This document shows positions 11,601 to 17,960 of a stretch of DNA of 51,684 bases, in pieces; positions within the stretch are counted from its first letter, which is position 1, and every line of letters begins with the position of its first letter. The position numbers and the translations under genes are program-made. The notes under the pieces were generated by a model. That model ran no database searches. It was not told the origin of the DNA and saw only the letters and a list, made by a program, of their open reading frames with translations. Source of the DNA: Streptomyces adustus (GTDB lineage Bacteria; Actinomycetota; Actinomycetes; Streptomycetales; Streptomycetaceae); assembly GCF_009377175.1 (NCBI RefSeq), contig NZ_VJZD01000039.1, positions 1-51,684 on the forward strand. The letters are read 5' to 3'.

Positions 11601-12630
11601 CGGCGCGCCGTGGAAGTGGGCCAAGGGCCTCAGGCTCGTGAAGCGGGTCACCGGCCTGGTCAAGGACCTGGTCGGCAGCGTCAAGGGCCTGTGGAACGCC
11701 AGCAAGGCAGTGGGCAAGGCGAGAGTCGGCCTGGCCAAGGCGGCCGAGAAACTGGCGGCAGCCAGGAAGAAGGCGGCGGCGGCACTCAAGAAGTCGAAGA
11801 CGGAGTGCCACAGCTTCCTGCCCGGCACGAAGGTGCTGCTGGCCGACGGCACGACCAAGCCGATCGAGAAGATCGCGCTCGGCGACAAGGTCGCCACGAC
11901 GGACCCGAAGACGGGCCGGACGACGGTCCGTGAGGTCGCGGGCACCATCGTCACCGAGGACGACAAGAGCTTCTCCGACCTCATGGTGAAGACCGCCTCG
12001 GGCAGGGAAGCGAAGCTGGTCGCCACGACGACCCACCCCTTCTGGGTGGAGTCCGAGCAGGCGTGGATCAAGGCCGGCGACCTGAAGCCCGGCATGAAGC
12101 TGCGCACCCCGGCCGGCGACACGGTCGAACTCGCGGCCAACCGCCACTTCGAGGAGCGCCAGCGCACGCACGACCTGACGATCACGGGCATCCACGCGTA
12201 CTACGTGCTCGCGGACGTGACGCCACTGCTGGTGCACAACTGCGGAACGATGACGCTGCACAAGTGGGCCGATCCGGACGACCCGGGCGGCACGCCGCAC
12301 TTCAGCGTCGAGATCGACGACGGCAAGCTCAAGCCTCTGCACACGGAACAGGTGCACTCCGAGGACTACAGCCAGACGTGGATCACGCGGTTCGACCAAG
12401 GAGACCTGGAGCACGTCAGCTCGATATCGGTCCGAATCCCGAACCCCCGCGCGGCCATGCGTGCGCAACTGGATCTGATGCGCAAGGGAGATCTCGGCAA
12501 GTACGACCTGGTCACCAACAGTTGCGCCTCCCACTGCAGAGTGGTGGGCGACGCCGGTGGCCTGGCAACCACCGGGTTGCGTGACTTCGCGGGACGGTTC
12601 GGCCTCCATTGGCGGGAATTGATGGAATGA
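5671..12630 (+). CDS. RHS/YD-repeat polymorphic toxin with HINT domain and papain-like C-terminal tip
   Basis: This 2319-residue secreted protein starts at ATG 5671, with AGGGAG 7 bases upstream. A Sec-type signal peptide covers residues 1 to about 38. YD/RHS repeats (YDGLGRLTSVW, YDQLGRKTKSID, YDKLGRVTTTW) run from about 1010 to 1760 and end in the RHS core-associated segment (DHHGTSELAID ... SVDPVIDYTQPQQINGYAYA ... DPSGM, ends about 1869). A Lys/Ala-rich linker leads to a pretoxin HINT domain from C2046 to VHN2190 followed by C2191, which should self-cleave. The released 129-residue tip has H2210 (PHFSVEID) and C2285 (YDLVTNSCASHC), the order expected for a permuted papain-like/LRAT/PPPDE fold. 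By analogy with RHS toxins the shell encloses the tip and frees it by HINT cleavage; tip activity is inference. The probable immunity gene begins 14 bases after the stop. Confidence 0.85.
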   Translation: MFFRGRSLSRRMPRSAVVATVLGLSLALSASSVQALALDDGARGRTSRPGVQDDGDPAKGSDARAKSRPSDDPARKAAVKGLDKAVWPKQGGAEVKLGATAAAGGLPVKVTAAKSEAKARAKARAAQAADKVRVDVLDPKRAAQLGAGVLLGVQRADGEGESAKVRLTVDYSEFAEGFGGSYASRLRLVQLPACATVATPGSKACPEQPKVLPTVNDVKTGTVSADVTAAPAPVEGASTMAATATSLVALAAGPSSAQGTYKATALSPSASWSVATSSGGFNWNYPLRTVPTPGGLVPTVGLGYSSQSADGRTSATNNQGSWLGEGFSYDPGYIERRYKPCADDGHSGSGEQCWAFDNATIMLNGSSGELVKDDTTGEWHMSADDGTKVEKLTGATNGDDGGTGDKGEHWKVTTPEGIEYYFGLNRLPGWATGNEETNSVWTAPVFGDDSGEPCYNATFASAYCQQAWRWSLDYVKDTHGNVMSYFYDRETNYYALNAKTDVNGTAYHRGGYLKRIDYGQQDGKVYAAKAPARVVFNTAERCLPTADFDCAESKRTKANAAYWPDVPIDQECKSATKCTSPVTTFFTTKRLTSVVTQMRKDATNYQDVDAWSFTHLFTDNGDDSKTLWLSKIENEGRVGTAVKLPSVDLFGEQLANRVDAIGDNIAPFYRFRLSMVLSETGAQLDVNYAPTDCTKATLPRPGESTKRCYPVKWAPPGYIDPITDWFHKYVVSAIIETDRTGGSDGMVTRYDYQGDAAWRKAKPDGITDDKYLTWGGWQGYGKVKVTSGSADQQTTRVDHTFMQGMDGDKDADGKTRSVTVKDSTGASYTDEEEFTGQELETVTYDGDKLVGRTINTPWKYYTATQTKSWDTTHAAIVRTQTGRGFSLKSDGSWSETKSTTTYDTSNGTGRVLSVDDQGDVSTTKDDTCTRTTYADNTAKNILSLPARSEVVSVKCATTPDRKTQVLGDERTSYDGGAFGAAPTKGDATKTERLTAHDGTTATYQVTGATTYDSYGRPLTQKDAKQYGTTDQTKTVYAETNGLLSKTTVTNALGHNTVTDYAQAWGMSTGQTDPNGKRTDLAYDGLGRLTSVWLADRASTQTPSIKYSYNVRKDKVTSIKTEKIENDGSYGAEYQLYDSMLRPRQIQTEGPDGTRMSADTWYDATGNVKKTNATYNAAGAASDELLLVHNGEVGEQSLLEYDGLGRTTAQIFAVSGVEQWRTTTAYDGEITRVDPPVGGVPTTTITDDQGNVSEIRHHRGASPNAGVPYDSTKYTYNTAGLLETVTDAKNNVWRYEYDQLGRKTKSIDPDAGTSRTEYDELDRPVVSYDGRNKKTTTVYDKLGRVTTTWQGDADTGTKLTETKYDKAGWLGQAYGTLSYISPTEYFATAIQSMDEFYRPLKTGYQVPASQGALAGTYVYTSTYNRDGTLQTTGLPAMADLPSEAVTYTYDTLQRPKTMTGSTSYVTDTVYDKNSLLKQLELSTGGSGKKVWQTYDYETGTGRLTRSVVDVYGATTPVKESTYSYDQAGNVLSIADAANTASPDVQCFAYDSRQRLSDAWTPSATAATAAGSGTRGSTAPLDGTGPTACDSAAGSSALGGPAPYWKSYETDAIGNRVTEVNHDTGLNAGKNVTRSYEYGGAGALGDGPHQVTKVTENTPTGDRQSTYEYDDAGNTTKRTIGGNAQVLKWDDSGALNKVTEASGSETGYLYDATGNRVQRKDPSGTTVYLPGTELKLSADGTKTEATRYYEYAGETVAVRTAAKLSFLTADHHGTSELAIDSATGAVSQRRYDPFGVARGAETGTWPGEKGYVGGTIDASTGLTHLGAREYDATIGKFISVDPVIDYTQPQQINGYAYANNSPVTHADPSGMIVPECREGLIECRGGVPVTNTDPDVVKAQSDQSKASSDVAAAEQQQASAKQRIKSAGKALVKIARDILGVDAALDCISTGDLGSCGETLLNIAGSFAGGLAGKILAKYGAPWKWAKGLRLVKRVTGLVKDLVGSVKGLWNASKAVGKARVGLAKAAEKLAAARKKAAAALKKSKTECHSFLPGTKVLLADGTTKPIEKIALGDKVATTDPKTGRTTVREVAGTIVTEDDKSFSDLMVKTASGREAKLVATTTHPFWVESEQAWIKAGDLKPGMKLRTPAGDTVELAANRHFEERQRTHDLTITGIHAYYVLADVTPLLVHNCGTMTLHKWADPDDPGGTPHFSVEIDDGKLKPLHTEQVHSEDYSQTWITRFDQGDLEHVSSISVRIPNPRAAMRAQLDLMRKGDLGKYDLVTNSCASHCRVVGDAGGLATTGLRDFAGRFGLHWRELME

Positions 12631-12644
12631 GGAAGGACCTTGCG

Positions 12645-13088
12645 ATGACCGGACACACCGGACATGAAGGAGTGGCGCCCCCGGGCACCCCGTTGCTCGG
12701 GGAACTGCTCTCCAGCGGGCTGTGCGACGACGCCGTGCAGTACGAGACGGGACGCGTGCTCATGGCGATGTCCCGGTCGGCCTTCGGCTCGCCTCGGGAG
12801 ATCAAGGCTCTGGGCGGCGAAGCGATGCTGGAGGCGCTCGAACGGCTGGATGACAGCTGGGAGAGCGTACGGGCCGCGTGGGCCGGGCTCGCCGCCGCGG
12901 GAGCGGTCCTGGCCGGCGAGAAGGCCGCCGCTGTCGAGCGAACGGGAGGCGATCGTGCCGCTCGCCTCGAAGCCCTCTCCGGGCTGCCCTCCGACGCCTC
13001 CTACCGGGCGGCCAGGGCCGGGATGGCCGAAGCACTGGGGCGGCTGGCGGACGTCTACCAGCGGTACCCGGCGAGCGGCCGGAGCTGA
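12645..13088 (+). CDS. Small helical protein, probable immunity protein for the RHS tip
   Basis: This 147-residue protein starts at ATG 12645, preceded by GGAAGGA with 7-base spacing. Upstream in-frame starts at 12609 and 12627 overlap the RHS stop and have no better site. The sequence looks mostly alpha-helical (ALERLDDSWESVRAAWAGL, AARAGMAEALGRLADVYQRY) with no signal peptide, membrane segment or recognisable enzyme motif. Its place directly after a polymorphic toxin tip, in the same orientation and 14 bases away, is the usual position of an immunity gene. I do not recognise the family, so the immunity role rests on position alone. Confidence 0.6.
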   Translation: MTGHTGHEGVAPPGTPLLGELLSSGLCDDAVQYETGRVLMAMSRSAFGSPREIKALGGEAMLEALERLDDSWESVRAAWAGLAAAGAVLAGEKAAAVERTGGDRAARLEALSGLPSDASYRAARAGMAEALGRLADVYQRYPASGRS

Positions 13089-13128
13089 CAGCAGCCGTCC
13101 CTTGACGTGACATCGCGTCGCTTCTGAT

Positions 13129-13159
13129 GTGTGCCGGGCTCTTCATGGGCCCGGCACAC
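13129..13159 (+). repeat. Second copy of the pre-RHS hairpin
   Basis: An 11-base-pair stem (GTGTGCCGGGC with its complement, 9-base loop) repeats the hairpin at 5602-5631. It lies 31 bases before an RHS-leader ATG, against 39 bases for the first copy. It may end the immunity transcript, or it may have travelled with the leader. Confidence 0.65.
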
Positions 13160-13190
13160 TCGTTCTGTCCCTCCTGCAGGAAGCAGATCG

Positions 13191-13403
13191 ATGTTTTTTC
13201 GTGGCCGCTCATTGAGCCGCCGCATGCCCAGATCGGCGGTCGTCGCGACGGTGTTCGGGCTCTCGCTCGCGCTGTCCGCTTCGTCGGTCGAGGCATTGGC
13301 GCTCGACGACGGCGTCCGGGGCCGCGCCAGCCAGCGAACTGGAACCTGGGCATGGAATATCCGGACGGCCTGCCGGGCATGGGCTTCTTCCGGAAGGGGC
13401 TGA
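13191..13403 (+). pseudogene. Truncated second RHS leader (signal peptide only)
   Basis: ATG 13191, preceded by AGGAAG, begins a near copy of the RHS signal-peptide coding region at 5671. About 9 mismatches occur over roughly 140 bases, five of them synonymous, so the copy was probably once under selection. Similarity stops near 13327-13332. The frame then runs through unrelated sequence to a stop at 13401-13403, giving a 70-residue product with a signal peptide and no RHS body. I read it as a leftover of a second RHS gene, or a recombination join in which the body was lost. It could still be translated. Confidence 0.75.
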
Positions 13404-13667
13404 AGATCGCGTTCGTTGCGCTCGTCCTCACCCGCCCGGATCAGCAGGTGGCGCCTTCCCAGGGACTGGACTTCGCCCTGAGGGCGGCGGCCGCCCGGCC
13501 CTCCGATGTCCGCATCGACTCCTTCACCCGGCTCGCGGACTTCGAGGCGGCCTGCCGGCAGGGGGGCGGAGGAGCCGCTGCGGACACACGGCCTGCCCGC
13601 CCTGTGGGAGCTCGCCGAGGCGAGGTCCGAGCGGTACCGGCGGGTGGCGGAGTCGCTCGTCGGGTAG
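13337..13667 (+). pseudogene. Frameshifted remnant fused behind the RHS leader copy
   Basis: Right after the leader homology ends, a different frame reads as protein: NWNLGMEYPDGLPGMG, then a hydrophobic KIAFVALVLTRP, then FTRLADFEAACRQG. The frame breaks at a run of six G (13561-13566). Removing one G joins it to LRTHGLPALWELAEARSERY and a TAG at 13665-13667, giving about 105-110 residues in total. The first in-frame ATG is at 13352. Its size and place suggest an old immunity or toxin-tip gene left after cassette exchange. A sequencing error in the G run is the alternative. I do not recognise the family. Confidence 0.55.
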
Positions 13668-13683
13668 GCGCACGGGGCCCGGT

Positions 13684-13712
13684 TTGACCCCTCAAGCCGG
13701 GCCCCGTAACCT
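13684..13712 (+). promoter_or_regulatory. Promoter of rplU-rpmA
   Basis: TTGACC (13684-13689) and TAACCT (13707-13712) are separated by exactly 17 bases, a strong housekeeping sigma-factor match. Transcription would start near 13719, leaving a leader of about 140 bases before the rplU GTG at 13859. Confidence 0.7.
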
Positions 13713-13759
13713 TGACCGTCGGCGTGTCGACTGGCATGCCACATCCCCGTAAACCTCTT

Positions 13760-13814
13760 CCTCTCGGGCGCTTCGGTGGCCGGGAGAGGCCGCCCGTGTT
13801 CGTTCCCGGGCGGC
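13760..13814 (+). promoter_or_regulatory. Structured 5' leader of the rplU mRNA
   Basis: Two stems sit between promoter and gene: CCTCTC (13760-13765) with GAGAGG (13784-13789), and GCCGCCCG (13789-13796) with CGGGCGGC (13807-13814). They share base 13789, so the pairings compete at one position. Ribosomal protein operons often use such leaders for feedback by the encoded protein; whether L21 binds here is unknown. A passive stabilising structure is equally possible. Confidence 0.4.
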
Positions 13815-13858
13815 TGGACTGCGGGGGTGCCGTTCCCGAGCGAGAGAGTGAGATCCGC

Positions 13859-14179
13859 GTGTACGCCATCGTGCGCAGCGGTGGCCGCCAGCACAAGGTT
13901 GCTGTCGGTGACATCGTTGAGGTTGACAAGATTTCCACTGCCAAGGTTGGCGACACGGTCGAGCTCTCGACCCTGCTCGTTGTCGACGGCGACGCTGTGA
14001 CCAGCGACCCGTGGGTGCTGGCCGGCATCAAGGTCCAGGCCGAGGTCGTGGACCACCACAAGGGTGTGAAGATCGACATCCTTCGCTACAAGAACAAGAC
14101 CGGCTACCGCCGTCGTCAGGGCCACCGCCAGCAGTACACGGCGATCAAGGTCACTGAGATCCCCGCGGCTGCGAAGTAA
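13859..14179 (+). CDS. rplU: 50S ribosomal protein L21
   Basis: This 106-residue protein begins at GTG 13859 with [14 protein letters not shown], the L21 signature start; GAGAGAGTGAG upstream supplies the ribosome binding site. It continues through the conserved [15 protein letters not shown] near the C-terminus, which contacts 23S rRNA. Length matches the family (about 103-106). L21 is a structural large-subunit protein that helps early assembly. rpmA follows 14 bases downstream, so the two are co-transcribed. Confidence 0.97.
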   Translation: MYAIVRSGGRQHKVAVGDIVEVDKISTAKVGDTVELSTLLVVDGDAVTSDPWVLAGIKVQAEVVDHHKGVKIDILRYKNKTGYRRRQGHRQQYTAIKVTEIPAAAK

Positions 14180-14193
14180 GGGACTGAGGAGAC

Positions 14194-14448
14194 ATGGCAC
14201 ACAAGAAGGGCGCATCGTCCACCCGGAACGGTCGCGACTCCAATGCCCAGCGGCTCGGCGTGAAGCGCTTCGGCGGTCAGGTCGTCAACGCTGGTGAGAT
14301 CCTGGTCCGTCAGCGCGGCACCCACTTCCACCCGGGCTCCGGCGTCGGCCGTGGCGGCGACGACACGCTGTTCGCGCTTCAGCCCGGTGCGGTGGAGTTC
14401 GGTACGTTCCGCGGCCGCAAGGTCGTGAACATCGTTCCGGTCGCCTGA
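14194..14448 (+). CDS. rpmA: 50S ribosomal protein L27
   Basis: The 84-residue protein begins [16 protein letters not shown], the typical L27 amino end that reaches towards the peptidyl-transferase centre, and contains the conserved [20 protein letters not shown]. The extra N-terminal leader that some Firmicutes cleave from L27 is absent. GAGGAGAC before the ATG is the ribosome binding site. It is the second gene of the rplU operon. Confidence 0.97.
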   Translation: MAHKKGASSTRNGRDSNAQRLGVKRFGGQVVNAGEILVRQRGTHFHPGSGVGRGGDDTLFALQPGAVEFGTFRGRKVVNIVPVA

Positions 14449-14463
14449 TCGGAAGCTTTCGCG

Positions 14464-14503
14464 AGGCGGACCTCACTTCCCGTTCGGGAAGGCGGGTCCG
14501 CCT
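14464..14503 (+). terminator. Two-part hairpin after rpmA
   Basis: An outer stem AGGCGGACC (14464-14472) with GGTCCGCCT (14495-14503) encloses an inner stem CTTCCCG-TT-CGGGAAG. The 145-base gap to obg holds nothing else obvious. It probably ends or reduces read-through from rplU-rpmA into obg. Confidence 0.7.
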
Positions 14504-14593
14504 TTCGCGTGTTACGCAGGAGAGAGACCGGCAGCGCACAGGCCGGCAGCAAGAAAACCGTAAGTAAGACCGAAGTGCTGGAGGCACCCCACC

Positions 14594-16030
14594 ATGACCA
14601 CCTTCGTGGACCGCGTCGAACTGCACGTCGCCGCGGGTAACGGAGGCCACGGCTGTGCCTCCGTACACCGGGAGAAGTTCAAGCCGCTCGGCGGCCCGGA
14701 CGGCGGCAACGGCGGACGCGGCGGGGATGTCATCCTCACCGTCGACCAGTCCGTGACCACCCTCCTCGAGTACCACCACTCCCCGCACCGCAAGGCCACC
14801 AACGGCAAGCCCGGCGAGGGCGGCAACCGCTCCGGCAAGGACGGCCAGGACCTGGTCCTGCCGGTGCCGGACGGCACGGTCGTCCTGGACGCGGCGGGCA
14901 ACGTGCTCGCGGACCTCGTCGGACACGGAACGTCCTACGTCGCCGCCCAGGGCGGCCGCGGTGGCCTCGGCAACGCGGCGCTGGCCTCCGCCCGCCGCAA
15001 GGCGCCCGGCTTCGCGCTGCTGGGGGAGCCCGGCGACCTCGGGGACATCGTCCTGGAGCTGAAGACCGTCGCCGACGTGGCGCTGGTCGGCTACCCGAGC
15101 GCGGGCAAGTCCTCGCTGATCTCCGTGCTGAGCGCCGCCAAGCCGAAGATCGCCGACTACCCGTTCACCACCCTCGTCCCGAACCTGGGCGTCGTGACCG
15201 CCGGCTCGACCGTCTACACGATCGCCGACGTCCCGGGCCTCATCCCCGGCGCCAGCCAGGGCAAGGGGCTCGGCCTTGAGTTCCTGCGCCACGTGGAGCG
15301 GTGCAGCGTGCTGGTGCACGTGCTGGACACGGCCACGCTGGAGTCCGAGCGCGACCCGGTCACCGACCTCGACATCATCGAGGAGGAGCTGCGCCAGTAC
15401 GGCGGGCTGGACAACCGTCCGCGCATCGTCGTCCTGAACAAGATCGACGTACCGGACGGCAAGGACCTCGCCGAGATGGTGCGCCCGGATCTCGAAGCGC
15501 GCGGTTACCGCGTCTTCGAGGCGTCCGCGGTGGCGCACATGGGGCTGAAGGAGCTGTCGTTCGCGCTCGCCGACCTGGTGGCGAAGGCGCGCGCCGCCCG
15601 GCCGAAGGAGGAGGCCACGCGGATCGTCATCCGGCCGAAGGCCGTCGACGACGCCGGGTTCACCGTCACCCTGGAGGAGGACGGCCTGTTCCGCGTGCGC
15701 GGCGAGAAGCCCGAGCGCTGGGTGCGCCAGACCGACTTCAACAACGACGAGGCCGTGGGCTACCTCGCCGACCGGCTCAACCGCCTCGGCGTGGAGACGG
15801 AGCTGATGAAGGCGGGCGCCCGCTCCGGCGACGGCGTCGCGATCGGCCCCGAGGACAACGCGGTCGTCTTCGACTGGGAGCCGTCGGTCACCGCCGGCGC
15901 GGAGATGCTCGGCCGACGCGGTGAGGACCACCGCTTCGAGGCGCCGAGGCCCGCGGCCCAGCGCCGCCGGGACCGGGACGCGGAGCGCGACGACGCCTCC
16001 CGCGAGTTCGACGACTTCGAGCCCTTCTAA
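14594..16030 (+). CDS. obg: Obg GTPase, ribosome maturation and development
   Basis: This 478-residue protein starts at ATG 14594 behind GGAGG. It has the glycine-rich Obg fold (residues 1 to about 158; [27 protein letters not shown]), then a G domain with P-loop [14 protein letters not shown] (G3), NKID (G4) and an SAV loop (G5), then the OCT domain and an acidic tail. Obg binds GTP/GDP and the 50S subunit; in Streptomyces it is known to influence onset of aerial growth and sporulation. The rplU-rpmA-obg order is widely conserved. Length and motifs are complete. Confidence 0.97.
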   Translation: MTTFVDRVELHVAAGNGGHGCASVHREKFKPLGGPDGGNGGRGGDVILTVDQSVTTLLEYHHSPHRKATNGKPGEGGNRSGKDGQDLVLPVPDGTVVLDAAGNVLADLVGHGTSYVAAQGGRGGLGNAALASARRKAPGFALLGEPGDLGDIVLELKTVADVALVGYPSAGKSSLISVLSAAKPKIADYPFTTLVPNLGVVTAGSTVYTIADVPGLIPGASQGKGLGLEFLRHVERCSVLVHVLDTATLESERDPVTDLDIIEEELRQYGGLDNRPRIVVLNKIDVPDGKDLAEMVRPDLEARGYRVFEASAVAHMGLKELSFALADLVAKARAARPKEEATRIVIRPKAVDDAGFTVTLEEDGLFRVRGEKPERWVRQTDFNNDEAVGYLADRLNRLGVETELMKAGARSGDGVAIGPEDNAVVFDWEPSVTAGAEMLGRRGEDHRFEAPRPAAQRRRDRDAERDDASREFDDFEPF

Positions 16031-16040
16031 ATCCCTTCCG

Positions 16041-16105
16041 GAGTCCTTACGGGACTCTCGCGAAGTTCTTACGGTGCCGTTCCGGATGCCTTCCGGGACG
16101 GCACC
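16041..16105 (+). terminator. Paired hairpins after obg
   Basis: GAGTCC (16041-16046) pairs with GGACTC (16052-16057). A second, larger stem pairs GGTGCCGT and CCGG (from 16073) with CCGG and ACGGCACC (to 16105), with one mismatch. Together they are a likely terminator in the 291-base gap before phoD, which otherwise shows nothing recognisable. Confidence 0.7.
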
Positions 16106-16321
16106 GGCATGAGGTGACACCACCGTCCGGACTGTCCACCCGCAGTCCCCGGGACCCGTTGCGGCAAGGGCGCGTTCGTCCCGCCTTCGCCACCCGGCAA
16201 CGGGTCCCTTCTTGTCCGTCCGCTTGTCATGCACGCGAAGTCCGCTGTTCAGCGGACCGGCCGGCCGCCCGTGGGAGCTTCCGAACGACCAAGAGGCCAG
16301 CGAGGCAGGGGAGTTCGCCCC

Positions 16322-17878
16322 ATGACCCCAGTGACCGGACCCGAATCGCCCGACCGCCGCCGCCTGTTGACCGCCGGCGCCGCCGCGCTCGGCGCCGCGG
16401 CCGCCGCCCAGCTGTGGCTGCCCGCCACCGCCAGTGCCGCCCAACCCAATTTGCCCGCAGGACTGTTCAGCCTCGGAGTCGCCTCCGGGGACCCGCTGCC
16501 CGACGGCATCGTCCTGTGGACCAGGCTCGCCCCCGACCCGCTGCACGGCGGCGGTATGCCGGCCCGTACCGTGCCGGTGCAGTGGGAGATCTCGGAGGAC
16601 TCGCGTTTCGCCACGGGCGTGCGCCGGGGCACCGCGCAGGCGAAGCCCGCGTACGGACACAGCGTTCACGTGGATGTACGGGGGTTACGCCCGGACCGTA
16701 CGTACTGGTACCGCTTCCGCGCCGACGGCCAGATCTCGCCCCGCGGCCGCACCCGCACCGCGCCCGACGCCACCGGCCGCGGCCCGCTGCGGGTGGCGCT
16801 CGCCTCCTGCCAGAACTGGCAGCAGGGCTACTTCACGCCGTACGCCGACATGCGGGCGCAGGATCCGGACGTCGTCGTCTTCGTCGGCGACTACATCTAC
16901 GAGTCCCCGCCGTCGGCCACGGGCGTACGACGGCACGAGGGCGCGGGGGAGCCGCACACCCTGGTGCAGTACCGCAACCGTCACGCCCAGTACCGCAGGG
17001 ACCCCGACCTGCGGGCGATGCACGCGGCCGCCCCCTGGGTGGTCACCTTCGACGACCACGAGGTCGACAACGACTTCGCCGGCCAGGTCCCGCAGGACCC
17101 CGACAAGCAGTCGCACGCCGCGTTCGTCGCCCGGCTGACCGCGGCCTACCAGGCGTACTACGAGCACATGCCGGTACGGGCGAGCGCGGTCCCGAACGGT
17201 CCGCACATCCGGATGCACCGCCGGCTGGACTTCGGGCGCCTGGCCAGGCTCAACGTGCTGGACACCCGGCAGTTCCGCAGCAACCAGGCGACCAGTCAGG
17301 CGGGCGCCCGCAGCCCGTCGCGCACCATGCTCGGCGCCGCCCAGAAGAAGTGGCTCCTCGACGGGCTGCACGATTCCCCGGCGAGCTGGAACCTCGTCGC
17401 CTCGCAGATCATGATGGCCGAGACCGATCTGCTGATCGGCGCGGGCAAGCAGTGGTACTACGACGCCTGGGACGGCTACCAGGTCGAACGCAACGCACTG
17501 CTCGCCCGGTTCGCGACCGTACGCAATCCGGTCGTGCTCAGCGGCGACCGGCACGTCACGATGATCAGCGATCTGAAGCGGAACTTCGCCGATCCGCGCT
17601 CGGCCGTCGTCGGCGCCGAGTTCGTCGGCACCTCGATCTCCAGCGGCGGCGACCAGGACCAGGCCGCCTTCCACGCCTTCATGGATCCGCGCAAACCCGA
17701 CAACCCGCACTGGAAGCTGGTCGACGCGCACCGCGGCTACCACCTCTTCGACATCCATCGCGACCGCATCGACGCGCAGGTCAGGGTGGTCGACACGGTC
17801 CTGCGGACGACGGCGCGGGCGCGGACGCTGGCCCGCCTGCGGGTCGACGACGGCAGGCCGGGCGTGCGGCGCGTCTGA
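16322..17878 (+). CDS. phoD: PhoD-type alkaline phosphatase, Tat-exported, with one TTA codon
   Basis: I start this 518-residue protein at ATG 16322, with AGGGGAG about 9 bases upstream; an in-frame ATG at 16229 would only add Arg-rich sequence. The N-terminus DRRRLLTAG plus an Ala-rich core is a twin-arginine signal. An N-terminal Fn3-like segment is followed by the PhoD metallophosphatase domain with metal-site motifs VFVGDYIYE, FDDHEVDND and SGDRHVTM. PhoD enzymes hydrolyse phosphodiesters, including teichoic acids, and monoesters, and are typically phosphate-starvation induced; I saw no convincing PHO box. Codon 122 (16685-16687) is TTA, suggesting bldA-dependent translation. A wall glycopolymer cluster follows, so turnover of that polymer is a possible, inferred role. 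Confidence 0.88.
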   Translation: MTPVTGPESPDRRRLLTAGAAALGAAAAAQLWLPATASAAQPNLPAGLFSLGVASGDPLPDGIVLWTRLAPDPLHGGGMPARTVPVQWEISEDSRFATGVRRGTAQAKPAYGHSVHVDVRGLRPDRTYWYRFRADGQISPRGRTRTAPDATGRGPLRVALASCQNWQQGYFTPYADMRAQDPDVVVFVGDYIYESPPSATGVRRHEGAGEPHTLVQYRNRHAQYRRDPDLRAMHAAAPWVVTFDDHEVDNDFAGQVPQDPDKQSHAAFVARLTAAYQAYYEHMPVRASAVPNGPHIRMHRRLDFGRLARLNVLDTRQFRSNQATSQAGARSPSRTMLGAAQKKWLLDGLHDSPASWNLVASQIMMAETDLLIGAGKQWYYDAWDGYQVERNALLARFATVRNPVVLSGDRHVTMISDLKRNFADPRSAVVGAEFVGTSISSGGDQDQAAFHAFMDPRKPDNPHWKLVDAHRGYHLFDIHRDRIDAQVRVVDTVLRTTARARTLARLRVDDGRPGVRRV

Positions 17879-17892
17879 CCCGCCCGACGCGG

Positions 17893-17960
17893 GCGGCCCC
17901 GGCCTTCCGGGGCCGCGATCCGTGTGCGAGGAGCCTGGGACTCATCCATGTCCCAGGCTC
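17893..17960 (+). terminator. Two strong hairpins after phoD
   Basis: GCGGCCCCGG (17893-17902) pairs fully with CCGGGGCCGC (17907-17916). Then GAGCCTGGGAC (17931-17941) pairs fully with GTCCCAGGCTC (17950-17960). Neither has a long T-run, as usual for Streptomyces terminators. Confidence 0.8.

Noticed and set aside
7408..12609. A 1733-residue minus-strand open frame opposite the RHS gene
   Set aside because: Low-complexity composition without motifs; the plus strand has unmistakable RHS repeats and a HINT domain.
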